Source: Pseudomonadota bacterium
Lineage (GTDB): Bacteria; Pseudomonadota; Alphaproteobacteria; Sphingomonadales; Sphingomonadaceae
DNA: 46,852 nt
Direction of reading: 5' to 3'
NCBI GenBank assembly: GCA_029779535.1
Contig: JAKPAG010000091.1
Coordinates: forward strand, 1-46,852
Under the pieces are notes generated by a model. That model was not told where the DNA came from. It was given only the letters and a program-made list of their open reading frames with translations, and ran no database searches. The translations under genes were made by a program, and so were the position numbers. The first letter of the stretch is position 1, and each line of letters begins with the position of its first letter. Positions 8,485-14,266 of this stretch are shown piece by piece.

Positions 8485-8819
8485 GGCTTCTCCGGCATGT
8501 CGAGCGTGATGATTTCGAGCGCAACTGTCAGCGCCAGCGGGTTGCTTTGCCGCTCGGTCCATTTGATGGCCAGGTCGGCCACCGCCACCTTGCCCAGCGC
8601 ATGGATCTCGGTTTCGGCCAGCTCCTCAAGCAAGGCCTCGCCCATGATCGCCGCATCGATCCCGGCATAGCGCAGCTCGAAGGTGCAGCGCTGGCCCGAA
8701 AAGGTCACGCTGCGCCAGGCGCGGCTTGTCTCGCGCAGCAGCTCGCCATGCCCCGGTGTCAGCGCCAGCAGGGCTCGGCCCAGCTGCGTCAAGGTCCGGC
8801 GGGGCGAAGCCGTATTCAT
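8481..8819 (-). CDS. Small phage protein of unknown function
   Basis: The frame is open from 8924, but the first ATG with the operon's standard four-base overlap is at 8819, giving 112 residues. It opens with a basic helix (RRTLTQLGRALLALTPGHGELLRE), then a beta-rich middle with the cysteine-containing TFSGQRCTFELRYAGID and a helix AIMGEALLEELAETEIH, ending in strands that would form a sheet (VAVADLAIKWTE, LTVALEIITLD). No family is recognised. It lies between the Gam-like gene and a 60-residue unknown in the leftward operon. Confidence 0.7.
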   Translation of the reverse strand: MNTASPRRTLTQLGRALLALTPGHGELLRETSRAWRSVTFSGQRCTFELRYAGIDAAIMGEALLEELAETEIHALGKVAVADLAIKWTERQSNPLALTVALEIITLDMPEKP

Positions 8820-8998
8820 CGGGCTACAGGCGGCATGGGCGGCGTGCCGGATAGATCCAGCGCTTCGGAATACGAGCCGGGCTTGCGGCGGCACTCGATC
8901 TCGGCAATCACGGCTCGCACCCACCGGGTTGTGACACAGATCACATCGTCCGATGACCGGCCTTTGACCGCGTCTTGGGCCTGGTCCAGGTCGATCAC
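8816..8998 (-). CDS. Small phage protein of unknown function
   Basis: I start this at GTG 8998, which forms a GTGA overlap with the preceding stop and has GAAGG upstream; the frame is open to 9022. The 60 residues read VIDLDQAQDAVKGRSSDD, then VICVTTRWVRAVIAEIECRR, ending in a Pro-rich tail. No motif is recognised. It is immediately downstream of the Acb2/Tad1-like gene. Confidence 0.6.
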   Translation of the reverse strand: MIDLDQAQDAVKGRSSDDVICVTTRWVRAVIAEIECRRKPGSYSEALDLSGTPPMPPVAR

Positions 8999-9189
8999 GT
9001 GAAGTTCGCCTTCACCGCCCACATCGCGGCCTGCTCGTAATTGGTGATCGCGATCGCGCGCTCGCGGTTTGCCGGCACCCGCGCATCCAGGAACTGCAAC
9101 AGCTCCTCGGTGCGGCGCTTGATCTCGGCCACCACGTCGCTGCCGCTCGGGTTGAACGCAGGCAGGGTGCTTGGCTTGTCGGTCATCAT
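8995..9189 (-). CDS. Acb2/Tad1-like cyclic-nucleotide sponge (candidate)
   Basis: From ATG 9189 the product is 64 residues. The last 30 residues, with PANRERAIAITNYEQAAMWAVKA, match the helical-hairpin signature shared by the Acb2 and Tad1 families (a RE-x-A-x-A-x-T-x-x-E-x-A-x-M-W-A pattern). Those phage proteins form hexamers that sequester CBASS or Thoeris signalling nucleotides and so silence host defence. The N-terminal part (TEELLQFLDARV) would be the first helix. The assignment rests on this signature and on the protein's small size; ligand residues cannot be judged by eye. It lies in a four-base-overlap operon with the Gam-like gene, a fitting context. Confidence 0.72.
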   Translation of the reverse strand: MMTDKPSTLPAFNPSGSDVVAEIKRRTEELLQFLDARVPANRERAIAITNYEQAAMWAVKANFT

Positions 9190-9196
9190 CGCTCTC

Positions 9197-9394
9197 TCAC
9201 CGGGCCCGAAACGCGCCGACCAGCGCCGTGCCGATCTCATGCGCGCGGGCTTCCAATTCGTCGAAATGCGCGGGTCCGCGGATCCCGCCGCGCAGCTCGC
9301 TCACCAGCGCGTCCAGCGCGTCGATCTGCCGGTCTACCAGCGTCGCCACGCTCGGCCGCACCCTGGGCACACCCGATGCTGACCGCGCGTGCAT
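9197..9394 (-). CDS. Small phage protein of unknown function
   Basis: A 65-residue frame starting at ATG 9394, which overlaps the upstream stop by four bases. It contains a helix-turn-helix-like pair of amphipathic helices (ATLVDRQIDALDALVSELRGG and HFDELEARAHEIGTALVGAF). Its stop falls 7 bases before the Acb2/Tad1-like start. The two-helix layout resembles its neighbour in size, but no signature is seen. Confidence 0.6.
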   Translation of the reverse strand: MHARSASGVPRVRPSVATLVDRQIDALDALVSELRGGIRGPAHFDELEARAHEIGTALVGAFRAR

Positions 9395-9741
9395 CAGCGC
9401 TGGCCCGACCGCCAGGCCGCATTGTCGCTCTTTGACGGCCGCGGGGCGCGGTGCCGCCGGGCGAAGTCCAGCGGCGGCAACTGGCGGCGCAGCAGCAGCA
9501 GCGCCTCGGCCTGCAGCCGCGCGCCTTCATAACCCAGCTGGCGCGCATTGCGCAGCGCGGTCAGGGCCATGCCCTCGATGCGGGCGTTGCGCACCGGCGT
9601 AAAGCCAGGCGTCCGCGCCAGCTGCCGGCCACGCCGGGCCACCATGCGATCGCCATGCGGCAAGTGGCGGTCCCCATGGCGGATCGATGCGAACCGATCC
9701 GCCGGATAGGTTGCAGCGGCATTGACAAGCGACTGGGTCAC
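9394..9741 (-). CDS. First gene of the leftward small-gene operon, unknown function
   Basis: The frame is open to 9837, but the upstream part runs through a hairpin terminator; GTG 9741 has GGAGAG 8 bases before it, giving 115 residues. The protein is rich in Arg and His (PADRFASIRHGDRHLPHGDRM, then a basic RGRQLARTPGF) and has a central helix GMALTALRNARQLGYEGARLQAEALLLL, suggesting nucleic-acid contact. No family recognised. It follows an intrinsic terminator and so may lead a separately controlled transcript. Confidence 0.6.
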   Translation of the reverse strand: MTQSLVNAAATYPADRFASIRHGDRHLPHGDRMVARRGRQLARTPGFTPVRNARIEGMALTALRNARQLGYEGARLQAEALLLLRRQLPPLDFARRHRAPRPSKSDNAAWRSGQR

Positions 9742-9760
9742 ATGGGGCTCTCCGGACACG

Positions 9761-9792
9761 AAAAAGCCCGCTCCGGACGTACCGGGCGGGCT
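9761..9792 (-). terminator. Intrinsic terminator, leftward
   Basis: On the minus strand AGCCCGC (9792-9786) pairs with GCGGGCT (9771-9765), with inner CCGG/CCGG pairing, and is followed by TTTTC. It lies about 20 bases before GTG 9741, so it would stop leftward readthrough into the Acb2/Gam operon unless antitermination occurs. It resembles the hairpin ahead of the capsid gene in layout. Confidence 0.7.
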
Positions 9793-9911
9793 CAATTCAA
9801 TCACCGATGCGGCAGGCCGGACCGGCTGCAGACGCAATTGTGGCGGGGTCGATCTGGCCTAAACGGGTCCCGATTGGCAGTGGCGTTTTTGTGCGGTCCA
9901 TCGTCTGGGGA

Positions 9912-9995
9912 GCAACACCGGCCCGTTCCCCCGGCCCAGCTACCCGTTCATGGTACCCTGTGGGTGGCCGGGCCGGGGGAGCGGGCCGGTGTTGC
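9912..9995. repeat. Large inverted repeat (26-bp arms, 25 of 26 paired)
   Basis: The left arm 9912-9937 (starts GCAACACCGGCCCG) is the reverse complement of 9970-9995 except for one position, which can still form G-T. The inner flanks (CAGCTACCC and GGGTGGCC) extend the pairing imperfectly, leaving a loop of about 16 bases. The element is non-coding. Such a stable structure could be a strong bidirectional terminator or a replication/packaging signal. Confidence 0.85.
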
Positions 9996-9997
9996 CA

Positions 9998-10019
9998 GGA
10001 CAGGCCACATGGCCTGTCC
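9998..10019. repeat. 9-bp hairpin beside the large inverted repeat
   Basis: GGACAGGCC (9998-10006) pairs perfectly with GGCCTGTCC (10011-10019) around the tetraloop ACAT. It starts only two bases after the big inverted repeat and lies 15 bases downstream of the stop of the leftward gene ending at 10034, so it is probably the terminal hairpin of that gene. Confidence 0.75.
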
Positions 10020-10033
10020 GCACCGGCAGGGAA

Positions 10034-10636
10034 TCACCCCAGCCTCGCCTGCATCACTAGCAGGTCCGCCTCGTCGATCTGGTCGCGCGCCTTGCGGATC
10101 GCGTCTGGCCACAGCTCCAGCGCCGCGATCAGATGGGCCCGCGCCCGTACCTTGCGCATGCCGAAAAACCGCGCCGCTGCTGCAATCCCCACGTCGTCAA
10201 CCACCATCGCCAGCACCAGCCCGGGCTTGGGCAGCTGCGCGCGCCAGCGGCCATAGGCCCATTCGGCCCGCACCCGCCCCAGGCTCTCCCAGAACTGGTC
10301 CGGTCCGCGCCGCCCGCCGTCGACCCGCGTCTCCAGGCTGACCATCCGCACCCCCAGACCCGCGCCGATCGTCTCGGCCACCGCCGCGATCTCCTGCGCC
10401 GCGCCCAGCTGGTGCACGTCGATCGCGCCGGACTGGTACAGCCGCGCCAGCGCCCCCTGCCGCAGTCCGGCCGCATGCGCATGGGTCTGCACCGTCCCGG
10501 CCTGCTTGTGGCCCCAGTCCTTGCGCGCCGCCCGGTTGGCCCGCGCCAGGGCCAGCTCCTCAGCGGCCCGCTCGGGATGGGCCCTGGCCCAGTGGTCAAG
10601 CGTTGCTTGACGGCTCGAATTCTGCGGGGCTGCCAT
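10034..10636 (-). CDS. Conserved phage protein, possible DUF6456-like
   Basis: Open from 10756, but ATG 10636 gives a 200-residue protein that overlaps the winged-helix gene by only 41 bases. The N-terminal third is charged and helical (HWARAHPERAAEELALARANRAARKDW). From about 60 on it reads HAAGLRQGALARLYQSGAIDVHQLGAAQEIAAVAETI, a pattern that loosely recalls DUF6456 proteins of alphaproteobacteria, which often pair with HTH domains; a C-terminal VVDDVGIAAAARFFGM segment could be a helix-turn-helix. Together with its neighbour it may form a DNA-binding unit, but function is unknown. Confidence 0.6.
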   Translation of the reverse strand: MAAPQNSSRQATLDHWARAHPERAAEELALARANRAARKDWGHKQAGTVQTHAHAAGLRQGALARLYQSGAIDVHQLGAAQEIAAVAETIGAGLGVRMVSLETRVDGGRRGPDQFWESLGRVRAEWAYGRWRAQLPKPGLVLAMVVDDVGIAAAARFFGMRKVRARAHLIAALELWPDAIRKARDQIDEADLLVMQARLG

Positions 10637-11006
10637 GCGGCGGGTGATAATCCAGCACCACCACGCGCGGCAGTGGCGCATTTGTGGCGGTTTTCGTGGG
10701 CGCATCCACCGCCCAGCCATGCTCGGCCAGCACCCGCGCCGCCGCGCTGCAGGCATCCGGCATGGCCAGCCCGCGCGGCCCCGGCTGCTGCACCAGCCGC
10801 CCCTGCTTGACCAGCCGCTTCACCGCCCAGCGCACCCGGTACCGGTCCGCCGCCAGGTGGTTGGCGATCTCGCTATAGCTCGGCCCCTGCCCCCATTTGG
10901 CCAAGTAGGCGGCGACGAAGTCCAGCACCAGCAGGCGAAAGCTGGCCATGTCCGGCCGCAGACGGGACGGGCCTTCAGGCATGTTAATGTCAGGAGCCCC
11001 TTGCAT
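10596..11006 (-). CDS. Winged-helix DNA-binding protein
   Basis: In this 136-residue protein, residues about 20-80 (FRLLVLDFVAAYLAKWGQ, PSYSEIANHLAADRYRVRWAVKRLVKQGRLV, QPGPRGLAMP) form a winged helix much like the LexA/MarR-type N-terminal fold: the recognition helix is RYRVRWAVKRL and the wing is QQPGPRG. The C-terminal 50 residues are Ala/Pro-rich. Alternative starts at 10982 and 10949 exist; none has a good ribosome site. A perfect 5-bp dyad lies just upstream, so autoregulation is possible. It probably controls the leftward early/late region; target unknown. Confidence 0.7.
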   Translation of the reverse strand: MQGAPDINMPEGPSRLRPDMASFRLLVLDFVAAYLAKWGQGPSYSEIANHLAADRYRVRWAVKRLVKQGRLVQQPGPRGLAMPDACSAAARVLAEHGWAVDAPTKTATNAPLPRVVVLDYHPPHGSPAEFEPSSNA

Positions 11007-11014
11007 GAACAGAA

Positions 11015-11029
11015 CATAGCGTGACTATG
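11015..11029. promoter_or_regulatory. Operator-like dyad CATAG-N5-CTATG
   Basis: A perfect 5-bp inverted repeat CATAGCGTGACTATG lies 8 bases upstream of the winged-helix gene start and inside the 45-base gap between it and the membrane-protein gene. It does not match the ATGGG-N4-CCCAT operators of the cI/cro switch, so it would be read by another regulator, possibly the winged-helix protein itself. Confidence 0.4.
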
Positions 11030-11051
11030 CTGCGATTGCGAGGGGTTGCGC

Positions 11052-11645
11052 TCAACTTGGATCTTGCCCGCCGATCCAGCGATTGATGCAGGTGCTCAGC
11101 GCAGTATTGAATGCCAGGATCGCTTGATCGACTTCGATTGCGACTGCTGCTGCATTGCGCTTTGTAACCGCGGCTACCTCATCACCCGTCAACGCCTCGC
11201 GCAAGATCCTCATCTCGCGGGTCAACCCGATCTGATAGAAAATCCAAGGCTTCCAGAACACGCGATAGCGGGAGTAGATCCGCATCCGCTCGACGAGACC
11301 GCCAATGTGCTGCAACTTTCCTTGCGCTTCAAGGACCAGGCGCGCGCCGTTCGGGGAGGCTTCCTTTAGGCCTGCATCAAAATCGCCACGCAGTTCGTTC
11401 AGGCAATCGACGACCTTCCAGTTCAGCTCATTGACCCCTTTGTCTTTTTCTCGGGATTGAGTCAGCCGGTGCACCGCCAGCACGGTTCCGCCCGCGACGA
11501 TCAGGCTGATCATCGGTGAAAGCCAGTCCCACGACGCATCAGCTGGCAGCACAAAAACTTGCGGCTGCTGAACTTCGTGCTGCGTGCCCGCTAAAGGCGA
11601 CACGCCCTTCATCATCAGCTCAATGGGCGGTTTCGGGTTCGGCAC
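11052..11645 (-). CDS. Single-pass membrane protein, last gene of the cI-linked operon
   Basis: The 197-residue product has one clear membrane segment at about 41-58 (WLSPMISLIVAGGTVLAVHR) followed by a charged helical cytoplasmic domain of about 130 residues (QSREKDKGVNELNWKVVD, KLQHIGGLVERMRIYSRYR, ending in an Ala-rich helix). The start GTG 11645 overlaps the STAS-like gene by 26 bases; ATG 11615 is an alternative. No family is recognised. Being last in an operon with an ATPase and a STAS-like protein, it is a natural candidate for the effector or membrane anchor of that module, which is inference. Confidence 0.75.
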   Translation of the reverse strand: MPNPKPPIELMMKGVSPLAGTQHEVQQPQVFVLPADASWDWLSPMISLIVAGGTVLAVHRLTQSREKDKGVNELNWKVVDCLNELRGDFDAGLKEASPNGARLVLEAQGKLQHIGGLVERMRIYSRYRVFWKPWIFYQIGLTREMRILREALTGDEVAAVTKRNAAAVAIEVDQAILAFNTALSTCINRWIGGQDPS

Positions 11646-11970
11646 GCGCGATCGAATCCTCGATGGTTTCGATGTACGAAGGATCCAGATCGGACTTGAA
11701 ACGGAATCGGCCCTTCACATCCTGTTTCCGCCAACGCTCTTTCCGGATCAGGCCACCGAACACTTCGTCAAGGAAAGACGAACCCATACCGCGCGTCCCG
11801 TCAAGGTCGATCGTGACCACGCCGCTTGGATGATTGGCCATGAATTTTAACAGCTGCGCGCGCGCGGTCTCGCCGGAATTTTTGCCCTGCGACTTGTACC
11901 GCAGCCCCGGGTGAGGGCTAAAATCGCGCGCAATCGAGAAGGTCACGCCTTGGTTGTCACGCAGCATCAT
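11620..11970 (-). CDS. STAS-like protein (DUF4325 type)
   Basis: ATG 11970 is chosen because AAGGTGG lies 8 bases upstream; the frame is open to 12081 and ATG 11991 is the alternative. The 116-residue protein opens with SIARDFSPHPGLRYKSQGKNSGE, then LLKFMANHPSGVVTIDLDGTRGMGSSFLDEVFGGLI at about 42-78. The hydrophobic strand VVTIDLDG followed by the helix-start MGSSFLDE is the core of STAS-like DUF4325 proteins, where the SSF serine corresponds to the phosphorylatable site in anti-anti-sigma factors. It overlaps the ATPase gene, a pairing consistent with a partner-switch (RsbV/RsbW-like) relationship. Confidence 0.8.
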   Translation of the reverse strand: MMLRDNQGVTFSIARDFSPHPGLRYKSQGKNSGETARAQLLKFMANHPSGVVTIDLDGTRGMGSSFLDEVFGGLIRKERWRKQDVKGRFRFKSDLDPSYIETIEDSIARAEPETAH

Positions 11971-13090
11971 AAAGTTCCACCTTGCCACCATGTCGAAACG
12001 ACCATTCGACGATCGTGCCGCCGAGCGTGCCCCTATGATCGACGGTACGCTCGCCGTCCTTGCGATATATATAGGTACCACGATTCGAGATTACCCGTAA
12101 TACACCGTCATCACATGTATCGACAAAACGCTTCATATCGGTAAAGCCGCGCCCGCGCTCGTCGCTGCCGGTCCCGGATCGATGATATTCGGTTGCTGCC
12201 GCAATCAGAGTGCTGTCGGTCGGCTTCAGCTCAAATCGCCACCTGCCCAGGCTCATCAATGCATTGATGATCGCCTCGAACTCACCCAGCTTGATTGTAT
12301 TGGGAATGCCTACTCCCATGTCATAAAATGCTACCGTCAGGTCTTCATGTGAAGGCGAAATCCAGGCACTCATCCACCAGCGCCGCCGCATTCTCAAGTG
12401 CGGAGTGCCTTCCGGGTGGGCATGCTCATCGGTATTGCCCATCGCTTCCTTCAATGCCCCGACCAGCCGTTGACGCGCCAGGGCATTGAGCTCGAACAGG
12501 TTGCCCTCCAGACTTTCGACAAACATGTCGGCAATTTCCGGTTCGGCGCGGTTGTGCGTGAAAAATTTCAGGTAGTGCGGCTCGTCAGGGTCGTGCTCGT
12601 CTGTCGCTTCTCGATCCCCGACGACCTCCAGCATCTTGAAATAGCCCATCCGGTCCATTGCTCGCAGAACGCTCTTGTTGCGCGGATAGGTGCCGGTCAG
12701 CATGGTTTTTCCAATCGTGTGTCGAATGCAGTAGACTTCTGCCGCCAGAGCCAGGACTGCAGCGACTTCGATTTCCTCGACATTCGATAGGTGGAGCAGC
12801 GCAGGTTGCCGGCCCGTGAACACTGTATCTCTGATCTCTTGCAGAAGACTGACCGTACCTTCGAAGTTGCGTTCCAGGCACAGAACGCTCGGTGCCACGA
12901 TCTGTGCTCTGCGCAAATTGGGATCGAACGGTATCTTGTGCTGTATCGCAAAATTGCGCCGTTCCGCGAAGGCCATGCGCAATTTCGCCCTCGAACGCCG
13001 CAGCCGTCGCCGATCAGACAGACGCTTGCGCTCCAGGCATCGTTGTCGCCAAACCAGGCGAAGCCATTGTCTTGTGCTCAGTCGAATCAT
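11957..13090 (-). CDS. GHKL ATPase with N-terminal STAS-like domain
   Basis: From ATG 13090 (ATGA overlap) the product is 377 residues. The first 45 are very basic. About 60-150 look like a STAS-type fold (PALLHLSNVEEIEVAAVLALAAEV, later a GTYPRNKSV turn and GYFKML). The C-terminal half is a GHKL ATPase: N-box RLVGALKEAMGNTDEHAH, G1 box FYDMGVGIPNT, G2 box SGTGSDERGRGFTDMKRF and a final GGTIVEWSF strand. No H-box or receiver domain is present, so it is not a classic sensor kinase but resembles RsbW-like serine kinase/switch ATPases. It immediately precedes a separate STAS-like gene and a membrane protein. The stretch is less GC-rich than its neighbours, suggesting acquired cargo. Confidence 0.82.
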   Translation of the reverse strand: MIRLSTRQWLRLVWRQRCLERKRLSDRRRLRRSRAKLRMAFAERRNFAIQHKIPFDPNLRRAQIVAPSVLCLERNFEGTVSLLQEIRDTVFTGRQPALLHLSNVEEIEVAAVLALAAEVYCIRHTIGKTMLTGTYPRNKSVLRAMDRMGYFKMLEVVGDREATDEHDPDEPHYLKFFTHNRAEPEIADMFVESLEGNLFELNALARQRLVGALKEAMGNTDEHAHPEGTPHLRMRRRWWMSAWISPSHEDLTVAFYDMGVGIPNTIKLGEFEAIINALMSLGRWRFELKPTDSTLIAAATEYHRSGTGSDERGRGFTDMKRFVDTCDDGVLRVISNRGTYIYRKDGERTVDHRGTLGGTIVEWSFRHGGKVELYDAA

Positions 13091-13188
13091 CGCGACGCCC
13101 GCCAGATCAATTGCACCATCAGCAACACTGCCGATACCAGGGCGATACCTGCGAACAGTGCAAAGGCCAGGCGTTTCACGGCTAGCAC
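13087..13188 (-). CDS. 33-residue single-pass membrane peptide
   Basis: GTG 13188 has GGAG 8 bases upstream and overlaps the previous stop; the stop then overlaps the ATPase ATG as ATGA. The product is VLAVKRLAFALFAGIALV then SAVLLMVQLIWRASR: a short basic start, one membrane helix and a basic end. The neat coupling on both sides argues for a real gene. Function unknown; small membrane peptides in such positions can be toxin-like or help anchor neighbours, which is speculation. Confidence 0.6.
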   Translation of the reverse strand: MLAVKRLAFALFAGIALVSAVLLMVQLIWRASR

Positions 13189-13370
13189 CCATATCTCCGC
13201 AGCTTGCCCTGGCACCGCGCCAGCAACTTGCGCGCTTCTTGCGCATCCTTGGTTCGGCCTTCGGCCTCGGCCGCGGCAATCCGGTTGGGCAGGTCGGCCG
13301 CGATCTGCGCGATCGTATCTAGTGGGTCGGGATAGCCCAGGGCGGCGAGGCGGTCGGCGAGCTTGGTCAT
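13182..13370 (-). CDS. Small helical protein of unknown function
   Basis: ATG 13370 forms an ATGA overlap with the secreted-protein stop, giving 62 residues: MTKLADRLAALGYPDPLD, then amphipathic helices (IAQIAADLPNRIAAAEAEGR and AQEARKLLARCQGKLRR) ending in RYGC. It is basic and helical with two cysteines. No family recognised; it lies in the middle of the cI-linked operon. Confidence 0.65.
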   Translation of the reverse strand: MTKLADRLAALGYPDPLDTIAQIAADLPNRIAAAEAEGRTKDAQEARKLLARCQGKLRRYGC

Positions 13371-13897
13371 TTCGGGATGTCTCTGCATCCATCGAAAACC
13401 TTGGCAACAGTGTCGGCGGAGCCATCTACATTGAAAATATGGTCGACGGTTTCGCCCCGATATGTCGTGAGCCGAACAACCAACTTCTTTGTTGGCTTCA
13501 AGGCCTGGAGAAACTTGGAAAACCTGTGATCGAAGCGATTGTCGCTCACAAATGCATAGTTTTCATTGTACTTCCAGAGATCGGTTGTCGGCGTTCCGCC
13601 ATCAAAACGGAACGTCACTTCTCGAAGCTCTGCAGACAGTCCTCCGCCCCCAAGATATTTTGCTGACGAGATCGCGGCGTAGACCGAATTCTTGCCTGGC
13701 GAGTCACATTTGATCGTAAGCATCCCTTTGTCATCGGACAGCAAAGTCGCGATGGGACGTTTGAAGTCCGTCATCGGGTCACTGAATTCCTCAAACAGCC
13801 ATTTGCCGATCTCAGGCCGCTTCGCCCCGTCATCAGCGATTGCGCTGCAATGCAATGAGCTAGCGATGGCAAGGAACAACAAGCGCTTCATCTCCAT
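13367..13897 (-). CDS. Secreted VasI-like protein
   Basis: The 176-residue product has a signal peptide (MEMKRLLFLAIASSLHCSAIA, cleavage near ADD). The mature part reads WLFEEFSDPMTDFKRPIATLLSDDKG, then LTIKCDS and a beta-rich middle with VTFRFDG, as in the VasI/type VI accessory-like family (a W...DPMTD start, a Cys in LxIxC, and an RxD-type strand). Such proteins occur in phage and plasmid cargo as periplasmic proteins of poorly known function. It starts 3 bases after the HIRAN gene stop. The Cys pair (about 64 and near the C-terminus, DGCRDI) could form a disulfide. Confidence 0.7.
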   Translation of the reverse strand: MEMKRLLFLAIASSLHCSAIADDGAKRPEIGKWLFEEFSDPMTDFKRPIATLLSDDKGMLTIKCDSPGKNSVYAAISSAKYLGGGGLSAELREVTFRFDGGTPTTDLWKYNENYAFVSDNRFDHRFSKFLQALKPTKKLVVRLTTYRGETVDHIFNVDGSADTVAKVFDGCRDIPK

Positions 13898-13900
13898 GCC

Positions 13901-14266
13901 CTACCCCCAATCCTCCGGTAAATCAGGCTCTTCGCCATCGAATGCCACCCGTATCCAGCACCCGAACGGCGCTTCCCTCGCAAACACCGCCCGCACCTCG
14001 CGGCCCTGCCGGATCAGCGCCCCGATCCGCGGCGCGCGCTCGGCCGTCAGGTAGCCGATCTGGACCCCGCGCGCGGATTTCACCGCCACGGCATGCGGGT
14101 CGAACGGGTTTTTGGGCTCCGGTACCAGTTCAACCGCTTCACCCGCACTGCACAGGCGGATCTCGAACTGTCGGTTTGAACCGTCCCGGTTGCGGTGCAC
14201 GGCCCCGACCACGGCCAGCGACAGCGCCGGCGGCGTCTGGTCCAGCGCGGGCAGTGCGGCCGTCAT
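13901..14266 (-). CDS. HIRAN-domain protein
   Basis: ATG 14266 overlaps the cI stop by four bases, so the gene is translationally coupled to the repressor. The 121-residue product shows a HIRAN core at about 18-100: VGAVHRNRDGSNRQFEIRLC, VELVPEPKNPFDPHAVAVKS, GVQIGYLTAERAPRIG. HIRAN domains bind DNA ends or single-stranded 3' ends in eukaryotic helicases and are found alone in many phages and mobile elements. Its role here is unknown, but coupling to cI means it would be expressed in the lysogen. Confidence 0.82.
   Translation of the reverse strand: MTAALPALDQTPPALSLAVVGAVHRNRDGSNRQFEIRLCSAGEAVELVPEPKNPFDPHAVAVKSARGVQIGYLTAERAPRIGALIRQGREVRAVFAREAPFGCWIRVAFDGEEPDLPEDWG

Larger units (their letters stand above)
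9742..10033. other. Hairpin-rich non-coding gap
   Basis: The longest gene-free stretch in the prophage (292 bases). It contains, from right to left on the minus strand, a 9-bp hairpin, a giant 26-bp inverted repeat, about 120 bases with no clear motif, and a terminator hairpin with a T-run. No ORF in it has a credible ribosome site. I infer that it separates the repressor-linked leftward transcript from the counter-defence and head genes. Confidence 0.6.

Noticed and set aside
7972..9741. A Mu-like transposable phage, suggested by the Gam-like gene
   Set aside because: There is no DDE transposase or MuB-like ATPase, and the head module is HK97-type with a cI/cro switch.
13189..13425. N-terminal part of the frame that ends at 13087
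   Set aside because: It is in a different frame over the 62-residue gene and is Arg/Pro-rich without motifs; only the last 33 codons look real.
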